A stretch of 56,909 nucleotides of DNA from an uncultured Eisenbergiella sp. (GTDB lineage: Bacteria; Bacillota; Clostridia; Lachnospirales; Lachnospiraceae), in assembly GCA_947598825.1 (NCBI GenBank), contig CANQFM010000015.1:1-56909 (forward strand). Reading direction: 5' to 3'. Below the pieces are notes generated by a model that worked only from the letters and a program-made list of their open reading frames with translations, was not told the origin of the DNA and made no database searches. Shown here in pieces: positions 15,960 through 24,324 of the stretch (position 1 is its first letter; each line of letters opens with the position of its first letter). The translations under genes were made by a program, and so were the position numbers.

Positions 15960-17936
15960 TCATCTCAGGATCGACGTATCATAGCGGATCCCTGTTTTGA
16001 TCCCGTATTCCCGTTCCATACAGTATGCGATCCTCTTTTGCGCATAGACCGCGTTGATCAGGTCGCAGTTCACCAGAAGGATCAGAAACTGGTTCTCGCT
16101 GTAACGGGTGAAGCAATCGCTTTTGCGCAGGTTCCTGCGGATCGCGTTCTGCAGCTTTCCGCTCATGGTCTTAAGCTTGCGCGGGGAAAGCGGAACCCCC
16201 TTTTTTTCGTCCAGCATGGTGCATAAGAGCAGCGTCGCATGCTCCACGTCCTCTCGGGTATTGCGCAGCATATGGACGCAGATCCCTTCAAAGTTGGGAT
16301 AGGTACAGTAATAGGTTCCCTGTATGTCGCTGGCTGACATGCGCAGCTCCGTCTGGATATCTTCGATCTTGCCCGACGTATTGCGGATGCGGTCCCTGAG
16401 AAGGCGGTGCCGCTCTTTTAATTCCTCGGAGAGATCGTTGTGCAGCTCGTCGGCATAGTAATCGGCGGTTTTCTGATAAAATTCCTGGGCCTCCTGGAAA
16501 CGTTCCAGGGCGATCAGGCAGTCCAGGCACTCCAGCTCCCACTCCTCATGAGGATACATCCGTTCCGCATTCGTGCAGAGTTCCAGCATATCCTCATATC
16601 TGCCCTCCTGCTTTAAGATATCACAGAGCTGCCGAAGCGCGCGGTAATACATCTCCTTATAGGCGCGCCGCTCTTCTCCTGCCCAGCTATCCTCCGGCAG
16701 CCGCTGCAGGAATTCCCCCTGGTAGACAGAACAGGCGTCCATCAGGTAGCGCAGTTTTTGCTTGCTCTCGCCCTCCGCCCCGGCCAGCTCCAGCGATCTG
16801 CGGAAACGTTCCGTATCCGTATCCACCGGGAAAGCGCTGTTCCAGTAATAATAGCTTTTGCGGATCACGATATAGGAGCCGGACGGGAGGACGGATTCTT
16901 CCAGCATCTTGCGCAGTCTGAAAACGGTCTGCTTCATATTGTTGGTTTTGTCCGATACTTTCCCCTTCCCATAGAGGGCTTCCTGCAGCTTTTCGCGTAT
17001 CACGCCCCGTTCCCCGGCATGCAGCAGCATCTCCAGAAGCTGCATTGGCTTGCTGGCGGTGCTGTTGTCCAGGATTACTTCCTGCCCGTCGAACGTCAGG
17101 TGAAAGCCGCCGAAAAACGTGGCCGTCATCCCCTCCCGGTGTTCGGCCCTGCCGACTTTGCGGACGATCTGCCAGACGCCCTTATCCTTCCAGGAAGGGC
17201 AGACGTAACGGGCCGCTTCCTTGACATCGGCATGGGCGTTTTCCACCGCATAGCTTTCCCCCGCCGCCTGTATCAGCCCGATATCGTTGGAATGATCTCC
17301 AAAGGCCATCGTCTCGGACCGGGTGATGCCAAGCAGCGACTGCACCGTCTGCAGGGCGCGGCCCTTGTCTACGGAAAGATCCATGAAATCCACCCATTCT
17401 TCCCCCGCCATGCATGCTTTGAGACGGTTCTCCCAGGCCGGGATCAGTATGGATTCTCCCACCTGGCGGATGCTGCCGGGGTGATAGATGGCCACCTTCA
17501 GGATCGGCCTGTCCTCCGCCAGCACATCCTTCACCACCCGGTACGCATTGTGATAGCCGTTTGCGATCAGGGAAATGAATTTGGGGTTTTTCGTCTCCAG
17601 AAGGCTCTCCCCGGGCGTGGAAACAATGATCTCGCAGCCGGGAATCTGCCGCAGTTGGCCGACCAGCTCCTCCACATAGTCCCGGCGCATTTCCGTCAGG
17701 GCGATATCCCGGCCCTGATAGCGGATGTGGGCGCCGTTTTCCGCAATATAAAGGATCTGCTCTTCCACTTCTTCCATTAAATTCGCAATGCTGTTGTACT
17801 GCCGCCCGCTGGCGCAGGCGAAGATCACGCCGCTGCCCGTCAGCCGCCTGATCTCTTCCAGGATCTCCGGATAGACCTCGGAGGTAGAATCCTCGATCAG
17901 CGTCCCATCGATATCCGTTACGATCAATTTGATCAT
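15960..17936 (-). CDS. HAD phosphatase / SARP-type regulator / GGDEF-like fusion protein
   Basis: A continuous 658-residue frame with three parts. Residues 1-260 form a complete Cof-like HAD-IIB phosphatase: VTDIDGTL (nucleophile Asp8), CASGR at 41-45, lysine 191 in DKGRAL, and GDHSND at 213-218. Residues 270-365 form an OmpR-like winged helix (FGGFHLTFDGQEV ... TNNMKQTVFRLRKML), followed at 370-515 by a helical BTAD-like domain, the arrangement of SARP activators. Residues 535-655 resemble a GGDEF domain, but the signature is RYSENQF (611-617) in place of RYGGDEF, so cyclase activity is unlikely. The start is the ATG at 17936; the gene ends the operon, 32 bases after the gph-like gene. A phosphatase-gated transcription factor is my inference. 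No membrane segment. Confidence 0.85.
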   Translation of the reverse strand: MIKLIVTDIDGTLIEDSTSEVYPEILEEIRRLTGSGVIFACASGRQYNSIANLMEEVEEQILYIAENGAHIRYQGRDIALTEMRRDYVEELVGQLRQIPGCEIIVSTPGESLLETKNPKFISLIANGYHNAYRVVKDVLAEDRPILKVAIYHPGSIRQVGESILIPAWENRLKACMAGEEWVDFMDLSVDKGRALQTVQSLLGITRSETMAFGDHSNDIGLIQAAGESYAVENAHADVKEAARYVCPSWKDKGVWQIVRKVGRAEHREGMTATFFGGFHLTFDGQEVILDNSTASKPMQLLEMLLHAGERGVIREKLQEALYGKGKVSDKTNNMKQTVFRLRKMLEESVLPSGSYIVIRKSYYYWNSAFPVDTDTERFRRSLELAGAEGESKQKLRYLMDACSVYQGEFLQRLPEDSWAGEERRAYKEMYYRALRQLCDILKQEGRYEDMLELCTNAERMYPHEEWELECLDCLIALERFQEAQEFYQKTADYYADELHNDLSEELKERHRLLRDRIRNTSGKIEDIQTELRMSASDIQGTYYCTYPNFEGICVHMLRNTREDVEHATLLLCTMLDEKKGVPLSPRKLKTMSGKLQNAIRRNLRKSDCFTRYSENQFLILLVNCDLINAVYAQKRIAYCMEREYGIKTGIRYDTSILR

Positions 17937-17968
17937 TCTATTACCAGCCTTTCATCCGTCGTAGGTTG

Positions 17969-18667
17969 TCAAATGAGGGAAAGCAACTGCATCGGCTCTG
18001 CGATCAGCGTGTCCGCGCGGTGGACGAGAAGCTCTTCCTTCTCCCGAAATCCCCAGAGTACGCCTACGGTCCTCAGCCCGGCCGCCGTTCCCGTATCCAT
18101 ATCCACGCCGCTGTCCCCCACATACAGCGTTTCCTCCCGTTTGAGAGAGAGTTTTTCCAAAATCCGCCAGACGCCGTCGGGCGCGGGCTTTCGGGGCAGC
18201 CCCTCTTCCTGTCCCTGCACGGCGTCAAAGGCGTATCCCGGGAAAAGATCCGCCAGCACCTTTTGCGTATTGGGATGGGGCTTGTTGCTGCACACAGCCG
18301 TCAAAATTCCTCTCTCCCGCAGCTCTTTGAGCAGTTCTAAAATGCCGGCGTAGGGGACGACCCGATACATACAGTCCTTTTCAAAATACCGCATATAGCG
18401 GTCATATACCGTTTCCAGATGGACGGGAGCCGTCCAAAAGCCGTCGCTGTCCGGACAGGAAAGCCGCTCTTCGCCTTCCGCATCCCCTGCCGCCCGAAGC
18501 GCTCTGGCGACCTGCATTCTGGCGCCGTCTCCCACGAACCGTTTAAAACGCTTTGTCCCGATGGCCGCAAAGCCGAAATCCGAAAGCGCCCTGTTCGTGC
18601 AGTAGGCGATGGATTCCAGCGTATCCGCCAGCGTGCCGTCCAGATCAAATATCACCCCTCTGATCAC
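17969..18667 (-). CDS. HAD-IA phosphatase, phosphoglycolate phosphatase-like
   Basis: A 232-residue HAD subfamily IA phosphatase: FDLDGTLADT (nucleophile Asp8), AVCSNKPH (motif II), lysine in PRKPAPDGV (motif III) and YVGDSGVDMDTG (motif IV), with an alpha-helical cap between. Gph/PpaX relatives act on phosphoglycolate or pyrophosphate. Translation starts at GTG, overlapping the maf stop by four bases (GTGA). In a polyphosphate operon a pyrophosphatase-like role is possible but not shown. Confidence 0.88.
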   Translation of the reverse strand: MIRGVIFDLDGTLADTLESIAYCTNRALSDFGFAAIGTKRFKRFVGDGARMQVARALRAAGDAEGEERLSCPDSDGFWTAPVHLETVYDRYMRYFEKDCMYRVVPYAGILELLKELRERGILTAVCSNKPHPNTQKVLADLFPGYAFDAVQGQEEGLPRKPAPDGVWRILEKLSLKREETLYVGDSGVDMDTGTAAGLRTVGVLWGFREKEELLVHRADTLIAEPMQLLSLI

Positions 18668-19254
18668 AGGATCCTCCTTTGGTGAAGCTCCTGGTACAGC
18701 CTGCCCACGGGCAGCCCCACCACGTTATTGTAATCGCCCAAAATCCCCTTGATATGCGCGGCGCACTTCCCCTGTATGCCATAGGCCCCGGCCTTGTCCA
18801 TGGGTTCCCCCGTGGCCACATACGCCCGGATCTCCTCTTCCTGCATAGGGAAAAACTCCACCTGGGTACATTCAAAAAAGGAAAAGCGCCTTGGCTCTTT
18901 TTCCTGCCAGATCACCGTCACGCCGGTATACACCTGATGGCTGCGTCCCTGTAAAAGGCGGAGCATCCCCATCGCATCCTCTTCGTCCTTCGGTTTGCCT
19001 AAAACGACTCCGTCGCAGGCCACCAAGGTATCCGCCCCGATCACCAAAAGAGGACGTCCGTCCTGCGCTGCCAGCCTCTCATAGACCTCCTGGGCTTTTT
19101 GTTCCGACAAAGACAGCACCATCTCCTGGGGAGCGCTCCCCGCCCTCTGTTCCTCCCCATGGCTGGGGCATACCTCGTAGTCCAGCCCGATCTGTTTTAA
19201 CAGCTCCCGTCTCCTGGGCGAAGCGGAAGCCAGTACGATCCTGTATCCTTCCAT
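18664..19254 (-). CDS. maf: Maf-family nucleotide pyrophosphatase
   Basis: A 196-residue Maf/YhdE protein, which hydrolyses dTTP, UTP or modified nucleotides to monophosphates and is linked to septum arrest. Motifs: LASASPRRRELL at the N-terminus, the catalytic IGADTLVACDGVVLGKPKD around residue 70, TGVTV, and YGIQGKCAAHIKGILGDYNNVVGLP near the C-terminus. The start is placed at 19254 because GGAAGGATAGAG precedes it and it sits two bases after the ppk stop; longer frames enter ppk. Confidence 0.92.
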   Translation of the reverse strand: MEGYRIVLASASPRRRELLKQIGLDYEVCPSHGEEQRAGSAPQEMVLSLSEQKAQEVYERLAAQDGRPLLVIGADTLVACDGVVLGKPKDEEDAMGMLRLLQGRSHQVYTGVTVIWQEKEPRRFSFFECTQVEFFPMQEEEIRAYVATGEPMDKAGAYGIQGKCAAHIKGILGDYNNVVGLPVGRLYQELHQRRIL

Positions 19255-19256
19255 CT

Positions 19257-21416
19257 CTATCCTTCCACATGGGCCCCAGGCGTAAACAGCCGGGTATCCT
19301 TCCCCTGTCCCCTGGCCCCGCTGGCTGCCACAGCCTCCCGGCAAAAGGCTTCCTGCGCGCAGTAGGCTTCCTTGCCCCGGCGGTCCACCTTTTCATAGGT
19401 GCCGTCCGGCTGCAGCACATGGGCTTTCTGATTGTCTTTCAGTTGTCCCTCCAGGATATGCTTCAACTTTTCCTGCAGCCGTGGGTCCTCTACCGGGAAA
19501 AGGATCTCCACCCGGCGTTCCAGGTTCCTGGGCATCCAGTCGGCGCTGCTGCAGTAATATTCCGGCCTGCCGTTGTTTTCAAAGAAAAAGATGCGGGCAT
19601 GCTCCAGGAAATTGCCGACGATGGAGCGCACTGTGATGTTTTCGCTGACGCCCGGTATCCCCACTTTCAGACAGCAGATGCCCCGGACGATCAGTTCGAT
19701 CTTCACGCCCGCCTGGCTGGCCTGATAAAGGGCCTCGATCACGTCCCGGTCGCAGAGGGAATTCATTTTGGCGATGATATGTCCCCCTCTTCCCTCCTGG
19801 GCGTTCTTCCTTTCCCTGCCGATCAGATATAGGAAACGGTCCTTCAGCCAGAGGGGCGCCAGGCTCAGCCGGTTCCAGGACCGGGGTTCGGAATAGCCGG
19901 ACAGCATGTTGAAGACAGCGGTGGCGTCCTCCCCGATCGCTTCGTTAGCCGTCATCAGCCCGATATCGGTATACAGCTTGGCGGTGGCGTCGTTATAGTT
20001 TCCCGTCCCCAGATGCACATAACGCCGGATGCCGTCCTCTTCCCGGCGCACCACCAGCGTGATCTTGCTGTGGGTCTTTAAACCCACCAGGCCGTAGATC
20101 ACATGGCAGCCCGCCTGCTCCAGCTTCCTCGCCCATACGATGTTGTTTTCCTCGTCGAAACGGGCTTTCAGCTCCACCAGGACGGAAACCTGCTTTCCAT
20201 TGTCCGCCGCCTGCGCCAAAGCCGCTACGATAGGCGAATTGCCGCTGACCCGGTACAGCGTCTGTTTGATCGCCAGCACATCGGGATCTCTGCTTGCCTG
20301 ACGGATGAAATCCACCACAGGCTCAAAGGTCTGATAAGGATGATGCAGCAGGATATCGCCCCGCCGGATCCTGTCAAAAACGGAACCTTCCCCGGCAAAT
20401 TCCGGCACAGGCTGCGGCGTGTAGGCCGGCGTTTTTAAGGCTTCAAAGCCCTCCAGCCCGTAAACCTTCATCAGAAAAGTCAGATCCAGCGGCCCTTCCG
20501 CAAAAAAGATGCCTTCTTCCTCTACCCCCAGTTCCTTGCGCAGCAGCTTCACCAGCCGCTTGTCCGCTCCATCTTCCAGTTCCAGCCGTATCGTCCGCCC
20601 CCAGGTCCTTTTCTTGATCTGTTTTTCGATCTCCTTGAGCAGATCCTCCGCCTCGTCCTCATCAATGGAAAGGTCGGCGTTGCGGGTGATGCGGAAAGGA
20701 TGGGCGCAAAGCACGTCATAATTTAAAAACAGCCGGCTGATATTGCGCTCGATGATCTCTTCCAGCAGGATGAAAACGGCGCCCTCCTGCCCTTGTGCCT
20801 TATCTGCGGGGATCTGCACCACCCGGGGCAGGACGGAAGGAACCTGGACGGTGGCGAAATCCAGTTCTTCTTTGCCTTTTTTACCGTTTTTCCTGTCTTT
20901 TTTTGCTAATAACGCCCCAATATTTAAAGAGCGGTTCCGGATCAGGGGGAAAGGCCGGGAAGAATCCACCGCCATGGGCGTCAACACCGGATAGACGTTC
21001 TCCATAAAATAGTCGTCCACATATCTTCCCTGTTCCGGCGTCAGATCCTCATGATGCTCTGTAAAGGAAAGCCCGTTGGCTTTCAGTTGCGGCAAAAGCA
21101 TCCGGTTATAGGTGGAATACTGCAGCGCCACAAACTCATGCAGCGGCTTGATGAGCGAAGAAAGCTGCTCCTTCGGCGTAAGCCCCGCGATATCCTTTCC
21201 CGTGTATTTGGCGTTCACCATATCCGTCAGGGAACCGATGCGCACCATGAAAAATTCGTCCAGATTGGATGCCGAGATGCTTAAAAATTTCAGCCGTTCA
21301 AAGAGAGGGATCTGTTTATCCCGGCTCTCTAAAAGCACCCTTTTATTGAACAAAAGCCAGCTCTGCTCCCGGTTCGTGTATAAAGCCGGATCCAGAAATC
21401 CTTTATTTTCCGCCAT
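19257..21416 (-). CDS. ppk: polyphosphate kinase 1
   Basis: A 719-residue PPK1, which polymerises the gamma phosphate of ATP into inorganic polyphosphate and works in reverse to regenerate ATP. The N-terminal domain begins NREQSWLLFNKRVLLE; the middle has SASNLDEFFMVRIGSL; the catalytic PLD-like part has LKARFDEENNIVWARKLE, THSKITLVVRRE and YVHLGTGNYNDATAKLYTDIGL, then a second histidine motif in the NFLEHARIFFFENNGRPEYY region. Length and motifs are complete. It lies 45 bases after ppx and two before maf. Confidence 0.96.
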   Translation of the reverse strand: MAENKGFLDPALYTNREQSWLLFNKRVLLESRDKQIPLFERLKFLSISASNLDEFFMVRIGSLTDMVNAKYTGKDIAGLTPKEQLSSLIKPLHEFVALQYSTYNRMLLPQLKANGLSFTEHHEDLTPEQGRYVDDYFMENVYPVLTPMAVDSSRPFPLIRNRSLNIGALLAKKDRKNGKKGKEELDFATVQVPSVLPRVVQIPADKAQGQEGAVFILLEEIIERNISRLFLNYDVLCAHPFRITRNADLSIDEDEAEDLLKEIEKQIKKRTWGRTIRLELEDGADKRLVKLLRKELGVEEEGIFFAEGPLDLTFLMKVYGLEGFEALKTPAYTPQPVPEFAGEGSVFDRIRRGDILLHHPYQTFEPVVDFIRQASRDPDVLAIKQTLYRVSGNSPIVAALAQAADNGKQVSVLVELKARFDEENNIVWARKLEQAGCHVIYGLVGLKTHSKITLVVRREEDGIRRYVHLGTGNYNDATAKLYTDIGLMTANEAIGEDATAVFNMLSGYSEPRSWNRLSLAPLWLKDRFLYLIGRERKNAQEGRGGHIIAKMNSLCDRDVIEALYQASQAGVKIELIVRGICCLKVGIPGVSENITVRSIVGNFLEHARIFFFENNGRPEYYCSSADWMPRNLERRVEILFPVEDPRLQEKLKHILEGQLKDNQKAHVLQPDGTYEKVDRRGKEAYCAQEAFCREAVAASGARGQGKDTRLFTPGAHVEG

Positions 21417-21461
21417 GATCGATATTCTCCCTCCAGATTTTCCAATTCCTGCGGTTCCGCC

Positions 21462-23000
21462 TTAAAGGAGCCGTTTCTGCCGGATCACGGGACGCACGCT
21501 GTATACCTCTTCAAAGAAATCCGCACGGCGGGAAAACAGCCCTTTTTCCAGCGTGATATCCTCCACCGTGTCCACCGACAGGATCAGTTGATCCTCCTTA
21601 AGAGAGGCCTTTACGTCCTTGCATTTCTGCTTGTGGCTGCGGTCCAGGGCATTGGAGATCTGCAGGATCGCCGTCAGCTTTGCAATGGTCAGAAATTCTT
21701 CCTGCTCCATGCTGCCGCCCTCTGCCCGCTCCATTTCGTAATCAAATTCCATATGGTTATATTTGACCACATTGGCCACGATCTCCCGCTCCCGGTGGGA
21801 AAGGCCGATGATCTCCGTAGCCATGATGATAGCGTAGGAACATTCCGCCAGGTTCATCATGCTGATATATTTCCCGCAGTCATGCAGAAGCGTGGCGATC
21901 CGCAGAAGAAGGCGTTCCCGCTTGCCCAGCCCGTGGATCTTTTTGGTGCTGTCAAAAATGGTCAGGGCGATCTGCTCCAGCGTCTCCGCCCGCCGTTTGC
22001 TGCCCATGTATCGTTTGCTGATCCCCCAGGCGCAGGTGATGATATCCTGTTCAAAGTCGTGAACCGGCGTGATCAGCCGCCGCTTTTCCGCATATTCATA
22101 GGCGATGCCGTCGCAAAGCGTCACCCCCGGCGCCCAAATGAACTTGGCGCTACTCTGGATCGCCATCTGTCTGACGATCGCGGAAGAGATCCGAAGGAGC
22201 GCCACGTTTTCCTCCGGCAGATCGAACCGCCGGGCGATCTCCTCTTCCGTATGCCCGTTGACAAAATCCAGAAAGGAAAAAAAGGAAGCGCTGTCGATAT
22301 AGCCGCCGTCCGGAGACTCCGAAAGCTTCCGGCGGATCAGGGCGGAAATATAATCGTCCACCACGATGATATTCTCGATGGCGCGGTCCTTTAAATACAT
22401 CTTTTTAAACACGGAAAACTGGGTGGAAAGCATTTCCTCCAAAAGCTCCGGATGGCGGGACGGGCGGACGTTGAGGCGGTGGAGCTTTTCCTGCAGCCGC
22501 AGCACCCCCAGCCTTAAATTGCAGGTGGCGGACAGCTTATCCTTGTCAAACAGGGAACACTGAATGCTGCCTCCTCCGATATCCAGGACTACCGTCCCCT
22601 TTTCAATGATCTTTCCAAACCCCTCCCCCCGGGAGGCGATGGACTTGTAATCCAGGAAACGCTGTTCGGAATTGCTTAGGACTTCTATCTTGATCCCCGA
22701 CCGCTGGGCGATCTGATCCAGCACCAGGTCCGTATTCCTGATCTCCCGGATGGCGCTGGTCCCATAGGCCTTGTAATCGTCCACGCGGTAGGATTTCAGG
22801 ACGGACATGAATTCCCGCAACACCTGGCAGAGTTCCTCCAGCTTATCATGGCCAAGCTTCCCTGTCGCGTAGGTGTCGCTGCCCAGATCCAGCCGGTTGC
22901 TTACGCAGTCCACTTCCCGGATGCCTGTGGTTTTGGATATCGTAAAGATCTTGACCGTCTGTTCATAAGAACCCACATCGATAGCCGCAAAAGTTTTCAT
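21462..23000 (-). CDS. ppx: exopolyphosphatase / Ppx-GppA phosphatase with HD domain
   Basis: A 512-residue protein of the ASKHA-fold Ppx/GppA family, which removes terminal phosphates from polyphosphate or pppGpp. N-terminal FAAIDVGSYEQTVKIF replaces the usual IDxGSNS; TSAIREIRNTDLVLDQI and VVLDIGGGSIQCSLF give the second phosphate loop. Residues about 310-500 are an HD-type domain with ATLLHDCGKYISMMN, as in the long Clostridial Ppx proteins. It precedes ppk, so synthesis and degradation of polyphosphate are co-transcribed. The N-terminal loop variant (SYE rather than SNS) is notable but may be common in this branch. Confidence 0.9.
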   Translation of the reverse strand: MKTFAAIDVGSYEQTVKIFTISKTTGIREVDCVSNRLDLGSDTYATGKLGHDKLEELCQVLREFMSVLKSYRVDDYKAYGTSAIREIRNTDLVLDQIAQRSGIKIEVLSNSEQRFLDYKSIASRGEGFGKIIEKGTVVLDIGGGSIQCSLFDKDKLSATCNLRLGVLRLQEKLHRLNVRPSRHPELLEEMLSTQFSVFKKMYLKDRAIENIIVVDDYISALIRRKLSESPDGGYIDSASFFSFLDFVNGHTEEEIARRFDLPEENVALLRISSAIVRQMAIQSSAKFIWAPGVTLCDGIAYEYAEKRRLITPVHDFEQDIITCAWGISKRYMGSKRRAETLEQIALTIFDSTKKIHGLGKRERLLLRIATLLHDCGKYISMMNLAECSYAIIMATEIIGLSHREREIVANVVKYNHMEFDYEMERAEGGSMEQEEFLTIAKLTAILQISNALDRSHKQKCKDVKASLKEDQLILSVDTVEDITLEKGLFSRRADFFEEVYSVRPVIRQKRLL

Positions 23001-23027
23001 CCGACCCCATCCTCTTTTCCTTTTCTT

Positions 23028-24314
23028 TTACCGCCCCAGCAGAAAGTCGATAAACTGCTGCGCCGTGCGCCCGGACAGGCCGCCGTGGGAAAGCTCCCAC
23101 TGGTTCGCCTGCAAAAACAACTCCTCTGCCGGAATGTCCAGCCCGCTGCGCCGCGCCAGCCCCTCCACGATCTCGTTGAACTGCCGCTTATCCGGCGAGC
23201 CGAAATAAATGGTAACGCCAAAGCGCGAAGATAAGGACAGCTTTTCCTGTACCGTATCCCGGGTATGCAGCTCCTCGTCCCGCTCTTCTTTGTCCCTGAA
23301 ACTCTCCCGCACCAGGTGCCTGCGGTTGGAAGTCGCGTAGATCAGCACATTGCCAGGGCGCCTCTCCAGCCCGCCTTCGATGACCGCTTTCAAATATTTA
23401 TATTCCACCTCGAACTCTTCAAAGCTCAGATCGTCCATATAGATGATGAATTTGTAATTGCGGTTCTTGATCTGGGCCACCACGTCGTTGAGATACTGGA
23501 ACTGATGCTTATAGACCTCGATGACCCGCAGCCCCCTGTCATAATATTCGTTGGCGATGGCCTTGATACAGGAGGATTTTCCCGTGCCCGCGTCCCCGAA
23601 CAGAAGGCAGTTATTCGCCCTCTTCCCGCTCACAAAGGCCTCCGTATTCTCCACCAGCTTCTGCTTCTGGATCTCATAACCGATGAGATCGGAAAGCTTC
23701 ACATGGGCGATATTTAAGATCGGCTCGATGCGCACGCCCTCCGGCCCCGGCGCAAGACGAAACGCTTTGTGCAGGCCGAATTTCCCAACGCCGTATTCCC
23801 GGTAAAACGCCGTCAGCGTCTCCTTCATCTCTTCCGGCGTGCGATCTTTGCTGAATTTTTCCGCCAGCGCGCAGATCCTGTCCTTGATGCGGGTATTGTA
23901 AACCGCGCTCTCCTGTCTGTTGCCCTCGTAATCCAGCACAAGATCAAAATCCCCGACGCAAAGCTGCTCTGCCAGATCGGAAAAATCATAGTCGTAAAAC
24001 GCCTTGAAAACGGCAATATCGTGCAGCACGGCCCGGTTGACGCTACCCTCGACGTGTCCCCGCATCTCGCAGGCGCGGCTGTAGCTGTTTTCATTGTTGA
24101 CCAGAAGGTGGGCCAGATAACAGTGCCAGAGGTTCCCGTAAAAGCCGTATCTGCCGGCCATTTCCAGAAGCCTGTGCATACAACTGTATAAAACCGCCGC
24201 TTTCTCCTCCCGGCAGGGCTCTTCGTCCCTGTAATGCTCCATGAGCCAGACCATATCCTTTAAAAGGGCGCCGTCTTCAAAATTTTGATAGATGATCAAC
24301 GTTTTTTCTTTCAT
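23028..24314 (-). CDS. DUF815-type AAA+ ATPase
   Basis: A 428-residue ATPase. Walker A GDAGTGKSSCIKA lies near residue 243, Walker B FIIYMDDLSFEEFE near 290, and sensor-1 asparagine in IYATSNRRHL near 326. The region before the ATPase (1-225) is helical and specific to this group. DUF815 proteins are widespread in Clostridia and proteobacteria; their client is not established to my knowledge. It stands between pheA (10 bases) and ppx (27 bases), so it is expressed with the polyphosphate genes and may act on one of their products; that is inference. Confidence 0.85.
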   Translation of the reverse strand: MKEKTLIIYQNFEDGALLKDMVWLMEHYRDEEPCREEKAAVLYSCMHRLLEMAGRYGFYGNLWHCYLAHLLVNNENSYSRACEMRGHVEGSVNRAVLHDIAVFKAFYDYDFSDLAEQLCVGDFDLVLDYEGNRQESAVYNTRIKDRICALAEKFSKDRTPEEMKETLTAFYREYGVGKFGLHKAFRLAPGPEGVRIEPILNIAHVKLSDLIGYEIQKQKLVENTEAFVSGKRANNCLLFGDAGTGKSSCIKAIANEYYDRGLRVIEVYKHQFQYLNDVVAQIKNRNYKFIIYMDDLSFEEFEVEYKYLKAVIEGGLERRPGNVLIYATSNRRHLVRESFRDKEERDEELHTRDTVQEKLSLSSRFGVTIYFGSPDKRQFNEIVEGLARRSGLDIPAEELFLQANQWELSHGGLSGRTAQQFIDFLLGR

Positions 24315-24324
24315 CCCGGATTCC

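Noticed and set aside
15960-17936. Frameshift or gene-joining artefact between HAD and regulator parts
   Set aside because: The frame is continuous over 658 codons with no internal start that has a good ribosome site near residue 265, so a true fusion is the simplest reading.
18891-19832. 313-codon plus-strand frame opposite maf and ppk
   Set aside because: Pro/Arg-rich translation opposite two well-supported genes; no ribosome site.
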